From Pelagibacterales bacterium SAG-MED15 (GTDB lineage: Bacteria > Pseudomonadota > Alphaproteobacteria > Pelagibacterales > Pelagibacteraceae), in assembly GCA_014654065.1 (NCBI GenBank), contig JACWDM010000002.1:1-64000 (forward strand): 64,000 bases of DNA, written 5' to 3'. Made by a program: the position numbers and the translations under genes. Positions 1 through 8,225 of the stretch are shown piece after piece. The first letter of the stretch is position 1. Each line of letters opens with the position of its first letter. The notes beneath the pieces are model-generated. The model was given only the letters and a program-made list of their open reading frames with translations, was not told where the DNA came from and ran no database searches.

Positions 1-587
1 AACTCTATTTAAAATCTTTAGAACTTGCCTCACATAAAAAATCTGAATTATATTTAGCGATTGTATCTTTTATTGAAAGCTCTTTTTTTCCGATACCTCC
101 TGATGTGATGATTGTTCCTATGGTAATGGCTAAAAAAGAAAAATTTATTAGAATTTTTTTAAATGCAACAATTTTTTCTGTTTTAGGGGGAATACTAGGT
201 TATTTTATAGGGTTTATTTTTTCAGACTTAGCAATGAGTGTTGTTGATTTTTATAATTATCAAGGCAAAGTTAATGATTTAAGGTCAAAACTAACTGAGG
301 GTAGTGGTATATATATCTGGCTCTTTACACTTTTCTTGGCTGGTTTCACTCCTTTGCCATTCAAGGTGTTTACAATAACAAGTGGATTAATTGGATTTAA
401 TATTTTTATTTTTATTTTGATTTGTTTAATTTCTAGAGGATTAAGGTTTTACTTAGTTTCTTTTTTAACATTTAAATTTGGTGGACCATTTGTTGAATTT
501 ATAGAAAAAAAAGGAACATTATGGTCTACAGTTGTTGGGCTTCTATTAATACCTTTTTTTTTGTTAATTTATTTTATTATTAAATAA
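1..587 (+). CDS. YqaA-family (SNARE-associated/VTT) inner-membrane protein, 5'-truncated by window edge
   Basis: The ORF track starts this gene at an internal ATG at 105, but the same frame is open back to the window edge. The upstream part reads like the conserved core of YqaA/DedA-type proteins, including the motif IESSFFPIPPDV, so the true start lies left of the window. At least four hydrophobic segments follow, and one carries the typical GFTPLPFKVFTI re-entrant motif. The family consists of integral inner-membrane proteins, proposed to take part in lipid or membrane homeostasis; the substrate is unknown. It is separated by one base from dsbB and is probably co-transcribed with dsbB and coq7. 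Family assignment is firm; function is not. Confidence 0.8.
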   Translation, partial: LYLKSLELASHKKSELYLAIVSFIESSFFPIPPDVMIVPMVMAKKEKFIRIFLNATIFSVLGGILGYFIGFIFSDLAMSVVDFYNYQGKVNDLRSKLTEGSGIYIWLFTLFLAGFTPLPFKVFTITSGLIGFNIFIFILICLISRGLRFYLVSFLTFKFGGPFVEFIEKKGTLWSTVVGLLLIPFFLLIYFIIK

Positions 588-588
588 G

Positions 589-1071
589 ATGAATTTTGTG
601 AATAAAAAAAACATATTAAGTTATATTTTATATTTTAGTATTTTTGCTTTACTATTTGCTTTTTATGTAGAGTTTGTTTTAGGACACCAACCTTGTAATT
701 TATGTTTGTTAGAAAGAATCCCTTATATTTTATCAATAGTAATTATAATTATCTCATTGATTTTTAAAAAACTGAAAAAAATCACTTTTATTATTCTGGG
801 AATTATCTTTTTTCTGGCTACATTGTTATCAATATATCATGTTGGTATTGAACAAGGCTTTTTTGATGAATCTTCAATATGCGAAATTACCTCAGGCCTA
901 AATATAATAGATAAAGAGCTATTATTAAAAGAATTAGAAAAAAACACTATAAGTTGTAAAAATGTTACATTTACAATATTAAGTTTTTCTCTTGCTACAA
1001 TAAATACATTTGTATCATTAATAATATCTCTTATAACAATTTGGATATTTTATATTTATGAAAAAAAGTAG
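589..1071 (+). CDS. dsbB: Disulfide bond formation protein DsbB
   Basis: This 160-residue protein has four predicted membrane segments. It carries the quinone-proximal Cys pair C36-x2-C39 in the motif HQPCNLCLLERIPY and a second periplasmic pair around C98 and C123, as expected of DsbB. DsbB reoxidises the periplasmic oxidase DsbA and passes electrons to ubiquinone in the inner membrane. The ATG follows the preceding stop codon by one base, and the 3' end overlaps coq7 by 14 bp, so translation is probably coupled. Its place beside a ubiquinone-biosynthesis gene suits its quinone dependence. No dsbA is visible in the window. Confidence 0.92.
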   Translation: MNFVNKKNILSYILYFSIFALLFAFYVEFVLGHQPCNLCLLERIPYILSIVIIIISLIFKKLKKITFIILGIIFFLATLLSIYHVGIEQGFFDESSICEITSGLNIIDKELLLKELEKNTISCKNVTFTILSFSLATINTFVSLIISLITIWIFYIYEKK

Positions 1072-1591
1072 CAAAAAAAAAATTGAGGAATTTATTAGAG
1101 TTGATCATGCTGGCGAAAGAGGCGCTATAAAAATTTACGAAGGTCAACTATTAGCTCTTAATACAGTAGTTAAAGATGATTCGATGAAAAAAATGATCGA
1201 AGAAATGAGAGAGCACGAAAGAGAACATGCAGATTATTTTGAGAAAGAGATTAAAAAAAGAGGTATACGACCTACAAAATTTTTACCTCTATGGGACTTA
1301 CTTGGAGTCGGTCTTGGTTTTGGTTCAACTATTTTGGGTAAAAAAGCTGCAATGTTGTGTACTGCCTCAGTTGAAGAAGTAATCGATGAACATTATCAAA
1401 ATCAAATTGACCAGATAGAGAGTGATGAAAAAGAATTAAAAAAAAAAATTATTAAGTTTAGAGAAGATGAACTTCATCACAAAGATATTGCATACGAGCA
1501 AGGAGCAACTAAAGAGGGAATTTACTCTTTATTTGATAAAATAATAAAAACTGGTTCAAGAATTGCAATTAATATTTCTGAGAAAATTTAA
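1058..1591 (+). CDS. coq7: Demethoxyubiquinone hydroxylase (Coq7 family)
   Basis: Coq7 is a di-iron monooxygenase that catalyses the C6 hydroxylation late in ubiquinone synthesis; E. coli uses the flavoenzyme UbiF instead. The N-terminus IRVDHAGERGAIKIYEGQ is the family signature. Carboxylate/His iron ligands are visible in EMREHEREH, SVEEVIDEHY and EDELHHKD, arranged as two repeated helical halves. The length of 177 aa is normal for the bacterial family. The gene overlaps dsbB by 14 bp and ends immediately beside the convergent HNH gene. ubiE and ubiB lie about 10 kb away in this window. Confidence 0.93.
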   Translation: MKKSSKKKIEEFIRVDHAGERGAIKIYEGQLLALNTVVKDDSMKKMIEEMREHEREHADYFEKEIKKRGIRPTKFLPLWDLLGVGLGFGSTILGKKAAMLCTASVEEVIDEHYQNQIDQIESDEKELKKKIIKFREDELHHKDIAYEQGATKEGIYSLFDKIIKTGSRIAINISEKI

Positions 1592-2158
1592 TTAAGGTTC
1601 TAGCTCTACATCCCAATATAAATAATCAATCCAAGTCTTATGGAGAAAGTTAGGTGGAAAGTTTCTCCCATTTTTATGTAGATCTTCAGTGGTAGGTTGG
1701 TAAGGCTTTTGATTAAGAACCATACCTGATTTATGCAAAAGTCTTCCACCCTTCTTTACATTGCAGCCTGAACAGGCTGTAACAACATTATCCCAATCAG
1801 TTTTTCCACCCTTTGACCTTGGTAACAAATGGTCAAATGTTAATTCTTTTTTACTACCACAGTATTGACAGCTAAATTTATCTCTTAAAAAAACATTAAA
1901 TCTTGTAAAATTAGGATTTGATAAGGGTCTAATATAACTTTTTAAAGCAATAACACTTGGTAATTTCATGCTGAATGACGGACTATGAACGATACGATCA
2001 TAATAATTTACAATTGAGACTCTATCTAAAAAAACAGATTTAATTGAATCTTGCCAACTCCATAATGACAAAGGGTAATAACTTAGTGGTCTATAATCTG
2101 CATTTAAAACTAAAGCAGGACAGTTATCAAGAGATGTACTTTGGTTAATTATTGTCAT
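1592..2158 (-). CDS. HNH endonuclease family protein
   Basis: The 188-aa protein ends in an HNH nuclease module (about residues 95-140) with two zinc-binding pairs, C97-x2-C100 and C129-x2-C132, framing the catalytic motif TFDHLLPRSKGG. The N-terminal 90 residues (VLNADYRPLSYYPLSLWSW) match the small McrA-like HNH proteins common in Alphaproteobacteria, which are chromosomal, single-copy and of unknown physiological role. There is no adjacent methyltransferase or phage gene, so a restriction or prophage role is not suggested. The gene is convergent with coq7 at zero distance. Confidence 0.85.
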   Translation of the reverse strand: MTIINQSTSLDNCPALVLNADYRPLSYYPLSLWSWQDSIKSVFLDRVSIVNYYDRIVHSPSFSMKLPSVIALKSYIRPLSNPNFTRFNVFLRDKFSCQYCGSKKELTFDHLLPRSKGGKTDWDNVVTACSGCNVKKGGRLLHKSGMVLNQKPYQPTTEDLHKNGRNFPPNFLHKTWIDYLYWDVELEP

Positions 2159-2221
2159 TTCAAAAGATTAACTTAAAAAAAATTAATAATCAACATTTTC
2201 AAAAAAAAATCTAAAATTTTA

Positions 2222-2878
2222 TTATAAAAATAAATTTTTTTTTATATAATTTAAAGCTAAGCTTGAAGCTTCCACAGGAATATGGTGACCACAGTTTTTT
2301 ATTATTTGCGTATTGACATCTATATTATTTCTGATCAAAAAATCTTTTGCTTCTAAAACATTTGAAACTGGTACTACCTCATCTGCGTCACCATGGACCA
2401 ATAATATATTTGGATTATTTTTTTTTCTTTGTCCTAAATCATTCTTATCAATAATCTTACCTGAGAAACCAACTATACAATTAAATTTCTCCTCGGAAAC
2501 TAAACCTAAATTTATTGCCATCATACATCCTTGACTAAAACCACTTAAAACTATTTTAGAACTTAGAATATTGTATTCTTTTATTACTTCTTGAATAAAT
2601 TTTTGAAGAATATTTTCCGCTTTTTTGGCCTCACTTAAAATATAATTTTCATCATCTTTGCTTAGATCAAACCACTGATAACCAATTGGATTGATAGTAC
2701 ATTTTTGATGTCCATTAGGGCATAGAAATATTGTATTTTTTAAAAATCTTTTCCAATTCAAGCTTAACATGCTAATGTCTAATCCATCACCTCCGTAACC
2801 GTGAAGCAAAATGACTACATTTTCAATTTTGTCAGTATTGTCAGGCTTAATAATTTTTGTATCTAGACAAAATGTCAT
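2222..2878 (-). CDS. Alpha/beta hydrolase, phospholipase/carboxylesterase family
   Basis: This 218-aa cytosolic alpha/beta hydrolase has the oxyanion motif LLHGYGGDG near residue 25. The nucleophile elbow is GFSQG (Ser115), the acid lies in HGDADEVVP (about Asp166), and the catalytic His is in CGHHIP (about 198). This is the YpfH/acyl-protein-thioesterase-like carboxylesterase group (Abhydrolase_2). Members hydrolyse short acyl esters or lysophospholipids; the natural substrate here cannot be inferred. It is divergent from the small HIG1-domain gene, with about 50 bp between start codons. Confidence 0.85.
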   Translation of the reverse strand: MTFCLDTKIIKPDNTDKIENVVILLHGYGGDGLDISMLSLNWKRFLKNTIFLCPNGHQKCTINPIGYQWFDLSKDDENYILSEAKKAENILQKFIQEVIKEYNILSSKIVLSGFSQGCMMAINLGLVSEEKFNCIVGFSGKIIDKNDLGQRKKNNPNILLVHGDADEVVPVSNVLEAKDFLIRNNIDVNTQIIKNCGHHIPVEASSLALNYIKKNLFL

Positions 2879-2928
2879 AATTTTATTTATTATATTTGTT
2901 TATTAAAAAAATATATATATATCAAACG

Positions 2929-3132
2929 ATGGTTTCAGAATTATTAGTAAAAATTTTTGCTATAGCACTTTTAATGGCGGTTGCGGTTGTGTTGATACTT
3001 GGAATTGGTACTTTATTCAAAGGTGGTTCAACAAGTAAGAAATACTCCAATAAACTAATGCAACTTAGAGTACTTTTACAATTTATAGCTATTATTGTTC
3101 TTGTTGGACTTGCTTATTTTTTTAAAGATTAA
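2929..3132 (+). CDS. Small HIG1-domain twin-transmembrane protein
   Basis: The ORF track begins at a TTG at 2896, but the ATG at 2929 gives the expected 67-residue protein. Two hydrophobic helices flank a basic loop with the HIG1-like motif NKLMQLRVLLQFIAIIVL. HIG1/RCF1 family proteins in mitochondria associate with cytochrome c oxidase and respiratory supercomplexes; alphaproteobacterial homologues are assumed to act similarly in the inner membrane, which is inference here. No oxidase gene is adjacent. The 3' end overlaps the convergent tlpA-like stop codon by a few bases. Confidence 0.75.
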   Translation: MVSELLVKIFAIALLMAVAVVLILGIGTLFKGGSTSKKYSNKLMQLRVLLQFIAIIVLVGLAYFFKD

Positions 3133-3656
3133 TTAAATTTTGAAAGCCATTTAATAAAGTTTTCATCACCAAAATCTATCGATCCAATAATTCTTGCAAA
3201 TTCATCACCTTCTTTATTTATAATCACTGAAGTAGGCAGACCTCTTAAAGTAAAAGTTTTTGCAAGCTTAATTGAATTATCAAAATACAACTCTAAATTT
3301 TTAATTTTAAGATCATCAAAAAAAATTTTAGATTTTTGTATGTCTTCCTGACCAACATTAATTGGTAATATTTTTAAGTTTTCAAAAGCTTTTAAATTTT
3401 TTAAATTATCTAAAGATGGCATTTCTTCTTTACAAGGTGCACACCAAGTAGCCCAAAAATTTATAATAACTAGTTGACCAGTAAATTCATTAAGATTAAT
3501 TGGTTTATTATCTACATCTAAAAAGGTTATATTTTTTAGTTTCTTATTTTGCTTATGGATAATCAAATTTTTAATATTTGGTTCATCCGAAAACGAAATA
3601 ACTGTTGATATTAAATAAATAACAACTAAAAAAAATTTATAGCTTAATAATTTCAT
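3129..3656 (-). CDS. TlpA/ResA-like periplasmic thioredoxin
   Basis: A hydrophobic N-terminal signal segment (about residues 6-22) precedes a thioredoxin fold with the active-site motif WATWCAPCKEEMP (C72-x2-C75) and the cis-Pro loop RGLPTSVI. TlpA-like proteins are membrane-anchored reductants of periplasmic disulfides, often serving cytochrome c or oxidase maturation. The length of 175 aa is normal. The gene lies head-to-head with argH, as seen in other alphaproteobacteria. Only 23 bp separate the two start codons, so each promoter must extend into the other gene. Confidence 0.87.
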   Translation of the reverse strand: MKLLSYKFFLVVIYLISTVISFSDEPNIKNLIIHKQNKKLKNITFLDVDNKPINLNEFTGQLVIINFWATWCAPCKEEMPSLDNLKNLKAFENLKILPINVGQEDIQKSKIFFDDLKIKNLELYFDNSIKLAKTFTLRGLPTSVIINKEGDEFARIIGSIDFGDENFIKWLSKFN

Positions 3657-3679
3657 TCTAAAATGTATAGTTACATATC

Positions 3680-5077
3680 ATGAGTAAAAATAAAAACAAT
3701 AAACCAGTTTGGAGCAGCAGAATAAACCAAAAAAATATATCTGCGTTTCAAAAAATAGGCTCCTCTTTAAATTTTGATAAACGGCTTTTTAGAGAGGATA
3801 TATCGGCATCTATTGTTCATGTAGAAATGCTAGAAAAACAGAAAATAATAAGTTTATCTATAAAAAATAAAATTGTTTGGGGTCTTAAGAGAATTCTAAA
3901 TGAGATTATAAAAAAAAAGTTTACCTTTGATGAAAGGAATGAAGATATTCATATGAGTATTGAAAAAAGACTTTTTGAAATTTTAGGCGATGATGCAGGT
4001 TTTATTCATACAGCAAGATCTAGAAATGACCAAGTTTTAACTGATTTAAAAATTTGGTTAAAAAAATCTACAAATGAAATTATTGAGGAATTAGATATGA
4101 CTATGAAAATATTTTTAAAGTCTGCTGAGAAAAATATTGATACTATAATGCCAGGTTTCACCCATCTTAAAAATGCTCAGCCAATATCCTTTGCGCATTA
4201 TTTAAATGCATATATCGAAATGTTTTTAAGAGATAAAAAAAGATTTAAAAATAACCTAGAAAATCTTAATGAGAATCCTTTAGGTGTTGCAGCATTTTCT
4301 GGTACCTCATTTAATATTGACAGAATTTATACAACAAAAAAACTTAATTTTGAAAAACCTACACGAAATTCTATAGATACGGTTTCAGATAGAGATTTTG
4401 TTTGTGATTTTCTTTACTCTGTTTCTATTTGTTCAATTCATATATCAAGATTTTCTGAAGAATTTATAATTTGGAACTCTGACATTTTTAATTTAATTAA
4501 TTTAAATGATAAAATAGTTACTGGATCATCTATAATGCCTCAAAAGAAAAATCCTGATCCTCTTGAGTATTTAAGAGGTAAGTCAGGTATTACAATGGGA
4601 AACTTAATTTCCATGATGACAATATTAAAAGGTTTACCACTTTCTTATTTTAAAGACTTACAGGATGATAAAGAATTAATTTTTAGCTCCTTTGATCATA
4701 TTAAAAGTTGTTTACGAGTTTTAAGAGAAGTATTAACTAATTTCACTCCAAATAAAAAAAGGATGTTAAAATTAACTAAAGTTGGTCATATAACTGCAAC
4801 AGACCTTGCAGATTTTATTGTTAAAGATTTAAATTATCCTTTTAGAAAAGCATACTCTATTACTTCTAAAATAGTAAATATGGCTGAAAAAAAAGGTAAA
4901 GTGATAAACGAATTATCTTTAAAAGAAATAAGGTCTATCGACAAAAAAATAAATGAAAATGTTTTAAAGGTAATAGATACTAGAAATTCAGTAATCTCAA
5001 AAAAATCTTATGGCGGAACATCTTTTGAGAATATAAAGAAAGTGATAAAGAAATATAAAAAAGAAATAAATGGTTAA
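3680..5077 (+). CDS. argH: Argininosuccinate lyase
   Basis: ArgH cleaves argininosuccinate to arginine and fumarate, the last step of arginine synthesis. The 465-aa protein carries the fumarase/aspartase superfamily signature GSSIMPQKKNPD in its flexible catalytic loop. It also has the substrate-binding stretch FIHTARSRNDQV near residue 112 and the motif MPGFTHLKNAQP containing a conserved His. Its length is typical. It overlaps the downstream mini-lipoprotein by 8 bp and precedes lysA. This argH-lipoprotein-lysA arrangement is common in alphaproteobacteria and joins arginine and lysine synthesis in one transcript. Confidence 0.96.
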   Translation: MSKNKNNKPVWSSRINQKNISAFQKIGSSLNFDKRLFREDISASIVHVEMLEKQKIISLSIKNKIVWGLKRILNEIIKKKFTFDERNEDIHMSIEKRLFEILGDDAGFIHTARSRNDQVLTDLKIWLKKSTNEIIEELDMTMKIFLKSAEKNIDTIMPGFTHLKNAQPISFAHYLNAYIEMFLRDKKRFKNNLENLNENPLGVAAFSGTSFNIDRIYTTKKLNFEKPTRNSIDTVSDRDFVCDFLYSVSICSIHISRFSEEFIIWNSDIFNLINLNDKIVTGSSIMPQKKNPDPLEYLRGKSGITMGNLISMMTILKGLPLSYFKDLQDDKELIFSSFDHIKSCLRVLREVLTNFTPNKKRMLKLTKVGHITATDLADFIVKDLNYPFRKAYSITSKIVNMAEKKGKVINELSLKEIRSIDKKINENVLKVIDTRNSVISKKSYGGTSFENIKKVIKKYKKEING

Positions 5078-5189
5078 AAAAATATTAATATTACTATTCT
5101 GTACTATAATTTTTTATTCTTGTGGTAAAAAATCAGACCCAGAGTATAAAGAATCAAATATAGTAATTTTTAAATCAATAATATCGTGA
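5070..5189 (+). CDS. LptM-like miniature lipoprotein (39 aa)
   Basis: This short gene is not in the ORF track. It starts at ATG 5070, overlapping the end of argH, and its TGA overlaps the lysA ATG (TGATG). The product has a basic N-terminus and a hydrophobic stretch (ILILLFCTIIF), then a Cys in the context FYSCGKKSDP. That fits a lipobox followed by the short CGxK-x-P tail of LptM/YifL-type lipoproteins. In E. coli LptM assists maturation of the LPS transporter LptD; that role is inferred here only from shape and from its position between amino-acid biosynthesis genes. Confidence 0.7.
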   Translation: MVKKILILLFCTIIFYSCGKKSDPEYKESNIVIFKSIIS

Positions 5190-6403
5190 TGAAATATAGA
5201 AATAATAATCTTTACGTTGAAAATATTAATATTCGATCTTTATCAAATAAGATTAGTACACCTTTTTATTGTTATTCTTTTGATAGGCTTAAAAATAATA
5301 TTAATGAGTTTAAGAAAAACTTTAGTACAATTAACCCATTAATTTGTTTTTCTGTAAAATCTAATAATAATTTAAATATTTTAAAGATAATTAAAAATTT
5401 TGGGCTTGGTGCTGATGTTGTATCTAAAGGCGAGCTTTTAAGAGCTCTTAAAGCAGGTATTAAACCACAGAAAATTGTTTTTTCTGGAGTAGGAAAGACT
5501 CCAGATGAAATAAGTTTTGCTATACAAAAAAAAATTTTATTAATTAATGCAGAATCAGAAAATGAGTTAAAAATAATTCAAAAAATTGCTTATAAAAAAA
5601 AGAAAAAAGTTAATGTTGGCTTACGACTTAATCCAAATATTGATGCAAAGACTTTAAAAAAAATCTCAACTGGAAGAAATGAAGATAAATTTGGTATTTC
5701 TGATAAGAACTTTATTAAACTTTTAAAAAAGTTTCACAATTCTAAAAATATTAATATTAAATGTTTGAGCGTGCATATAGGTAGCCAAATTTTAGATTAT
5801 CGACCATACTCAAAAATGGTTAGTGTTATTGACAGTATAATAAAAAAAACAAAATATAAATTTGATTATATTGATTTGGGTGGTGGAATGGGTATTGATT
5901 ATCACCTTAATTCTAAAAAACTGGATTATAAAAAATACAGCTTAGTTATTAAAAATTTTTTAAAAAAACATAAAGTAAAGATAATATTTGAGCCTGGTAG
6001 ATCAATTATTGGAAATACAGGATCTTTAATTTCAAAAGTTATTTATGTCAAATCATCTTTAAAAAAAAATTTTGTCATATTAGACTCAGCAATGAATGAT
6101 TTCATGAGACCTGCTTTATATGGTTCTTATCATAGAATTATTCCAGCTATCAAAAACAATAAGGTAATTAAAAAAATACATGATTTTGTTGGACCTATAT
6201 GCGAGACAACAGATAGTTTTTTAAGCTTAAAAAAATACCAAAAAGTTAATGAAAATGACGTCTTGGCAATTTGTGATACAGGTGCTTATGGCATTGTACT
6301 TGCTTCTAATTATAATTTAAGAACAAAACCTGCGGAGATAATGATTAATAAATCTAATTTTAAGGTAATTTCAAAAAAAGAAAATATTAATAAAATTGCT
6401 TAA
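5189..6403 (+). CDS. lysA: Diaminopimelate decarboxylase
   Basis: LysA is the PLP enzyme that decarboxylates meso-diaminopimelate to lysine. The 404-aa protein has the PLP-lysine region CFSVKSNNN near residue 52, the strand motif HIGSQI, the phosphate-binding glycine loop DLGGGMGIDY, the EPGRSIIGNTG segment, and the active-site Cys motif CETTDSF. A GTG at 5186 is also possible, but the ATG at 5189 overlaps the lipoprotein stop as TGATG and is the natural coupled start. dapB, an earlier enzyme of the same pathway, is at 52 kb. Confidence 0.95.
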   Translation: MKYRNNNLYVENINIRSLSNKISTPFYCYSFDRLKNNINEFKKNFSTINPLICFSVKSNNNLNILKIIKNFGLGADVVSKGELLRALKAGIKPQKIVFSGVGKTPDEISFAIQKKILLINAESENELKIIQKIAYKKKKKVNVGLRLNPNIDAKTLKKISTGRNEDKFGISDKNFIKLLKKFHNSKNINIKCLSVHIGSQILDYRPYSKMVSVIDSIIKKTKYKFDYIDLGGGMGIDYHLNSKKLDYKKYSLVIKNFLKKHKVKIIFEPGRSIIGNTGSLISKVIYVKSSLKKNFVILDSAMNDFMRPALYGSYHRIIPAIKNNKVIKKIHDFVGPICETTDSFLSLKKYQKVNENDVLAICDTGAYGIVLASNYNLRTKPAEIMINKSNFKVISKKENINKIA

Positions 6404-6414
6404 ACTTAAAAATA

Positions 6415-7116
6415 ATGATTAGAAATTTTCTTTTCTCAATTTTTTTCTATATTGGAATTATTTTTATTTGTTTAATTTATTTACCCTCATTAGTCTTACC
6501 TTATAAAGTAACACTCACTGGAGGAAAGTTAATGGGTTACTGGGCAAAATTTTGTCTTACCTTTTTTTTATCCACAAAAATTGTGATCAAAGGTAGAGAA
6601 AATATTTTAAATAATGAAAAATTTTTTATAGCTTGCTCACATCAATCAATGTTTGAGACTTTTTTTTTACAAATAATATTTAATTCTCCCATTTTTATTT
6701 TAAAAAAAGAATTACTTAGTATTCCAATATTTGGTTGGTATCTAAAAAAAATTAAATCTATTTCAATTGATAGAAATAAAATAAGTAAAGAAAATTTAAA
6801 TTTTTATGAAAAAATAAAATTATCTTATAAAAATTCAAACCGCCCCATCATTATATTTCCTCAGGCTACAAGACTTAAACCTGAGGACAGAAGTGACTTT
6901 AAGAAAGGAGCCTCAAGAATTTACGAAATATTAAAGTTAAAATGTCAGCCTGTAGCTATTAACTCTGGAATAGTGTGGCCAAAATCTGGGCCTTTAGTTC
7001 CAAATAAAACTCTTACAATATCAATTTTAAAACCAATAAATTCTGACTTAAATTCTAAAGAGTTTCTTATTTCCCTTCAAAGAAATATCTATAAAGAGCT
7101 AGATGATCTTGGTTAA
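6415..7116 (+). CDS. plsC: 1-acyl-sn-glycerol-3-phosphate acyltransferase (PlsC family)
   Basis: This 233-aa membrane-associated acyltransferase carries the H(x4)E version of the catalytic motif (HQSMFET), in place of the more common H(x4)D; the HQSxxET form is frequent in proteobacterial PlsC relatives. The substrate-binding motif FPQATR replaces FPEGTR. A hydrophobic N-terminal anchor (residues 3-30) is present. It would acylate lysophosphatidate to phosphatidate in phospholipid synthesis. It lies 11 bp downstream of lysA and is convergent with dnaN, overlapping its stop by 4 bp. A specialised lysophospholipid acyltransferase is an alternative. Confidence 0.85.
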   Translation: MIRNFLFSIFFYIGIIFICLIYLPSLVLPYKVTLTGGKLMGYWAKFCLTFFLSTKIVIKGRENILNNEKFFIACSHQSMFETFFLQIIFNSPIFILKKELLSIPIFGWYLKKIKSISIDRNKISKENLNFYEKIKLSYKNSNRPIIIFPQATRLKPEDRSDFKKGASRIYEILKLKCQPVAINSGIVWPKSGPLVPNKTLTISILKPINSDLNSKEFLISLQRNIYKELDDLG

Positions 7117-8225
7117 CCCTTCATAGGCATTACAACATAAATACTATCAAAATCAGAAGGATCTTTTATTAAAGCAGGCGAACCTGAGTCGTTCAGAAAA
7201 ATTTCTATTTTCTCTCCATCAAGTTGAGAGGCTATCTCTATTAAGTATCTTGAATTAAAACTTATATCTAAGTCGTGATCAAACTTAACATTAAGAGTCT
7301 CTTTACCATCTCCACTACTTGCATTATTTACTGATAAATTTAATTTGTCTTTTTCAAGTTTAAATTTTACACCATCTTTTTTATCAAGAGAGACTGATGC
7401 AACTCTATCAACAGAACTTAAAAATAATTGTAAATCCAGGTCTAATTTTTTTTTATTATTTTTCGGAACTACTTGAATATAATTTGGGAATTTTCCGTCA
7501 ATTAATTTTGAGATCAAAATACTATTATCTAATTCAATTTTAATTTTTGACTTTTGAGAACAGATTTTTATATTACCGTCATAATTTTCTAATAAAGCAC
7601 AAATTTGAAAAATTGTTTTTTTAGGTATAATCATAGGTTCAAAATTAATTTTATCTTTAAGTAAAACTTTTGATATAGACATTCTGTGGCTATCTGTTGC
7701 TGCTGCGGTTAAATAAGATTTTTCATCTATATGATTTTGATGAATATAAATTCCACTCAAATAATGTCTTGTTTCATCATTTGAAATTGAAAATTTACAT
7801 TTATTTAACAGTTTTAAAAATTGTTTAGCATTTATAGCAAACTCATTTTCATCAAAATTTTCATCTGTTAATGGAAATTCAGTTGCACTTATGCAGTTAA
7901 GGTTAAAAACTGACTTTTCAGACTCAATCTGAATTTTATTTTCTGATGTAAGGTTGAAATTAATTTTTTTTCCTGCACTAAATTTTCTTATAATGTCATA
8001 TAAAGTTGAAGAAGTGGTAGTGGTTTTACCCTCCTCAATAACTTCAACGTTTTGAATTTCGGTGATAAATATTAAATCAAGATCTGTAGCTGTAATTTTA
8101 AGTTTGGAGTTATGTGCTTCTATTAAAATATTGGATAATATTGGAAGCGTACTTCTCTTTTCAATTACCCCTTGGCAAAAACTAAGTGATTGTTGTAGAT
8201 CTTTTTGATTAACACTAAATTTCAT
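7113..8225 (-). CDS. dnaN: DNA polymerase III sliding clamp, beta subunit
   Basis: This 370-aa beta clamp consists of three repeated clamp domains. The N-terminus MKFSVNQKDLQQSLSF, the ITATDLDL segment and the C-terminal VVMPMKG (the E. coli clamp ends in PMRL) are family hallmarks. It encircles DNA and tethers polymerase III and repair factors. Its start overlaps the end of dnaA by 11 bp, which makes a two-gene dnaA-dnaN unit. recF and gyrB do not follow; the next gene downstream is the convergent plsC. Confidence 0.96.
   Translation of the reverse strand: MKFSVNQKDLQQSLSFCQGVIEKRSTLPILSNILIEAHNSKLKITATDLDLIFITEIQNVEVIEEGKTTTTSSTLYDIIRKFSAGKKINFNLTSENKIQIESEKSVFNLNCISATEFPLTDENFDENEFAINAKQFLKLLNKCKFSISNDETRHYLSGIYIHQNHIDEKSYLTAAATDSHRMSISKVLLKDKINFEPMIIPKKTIFQICALLENYDGNIKICSQKSKIKIELDNSILISKLIDGKFPNYIQVVPKNNKKKLDLDLQLFLSSVDRVASVSLDKKDGVKFKLEKDKLNLSVNNASSGDGKETLNVKFDHDLDISFNSRYLIEIASQLDGEKIEIFLNDSGSPALIKDPSDFDSIYVVMPMKG

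Noticed and set aside
1592-2158. HNH gene as part of a mobile element or restriction system
   Set aside because: No methyltransferase, integrase or phage gene is nearby and composition equals that of its neighbours; the family is a chromosomal alphaproteobacterial one.
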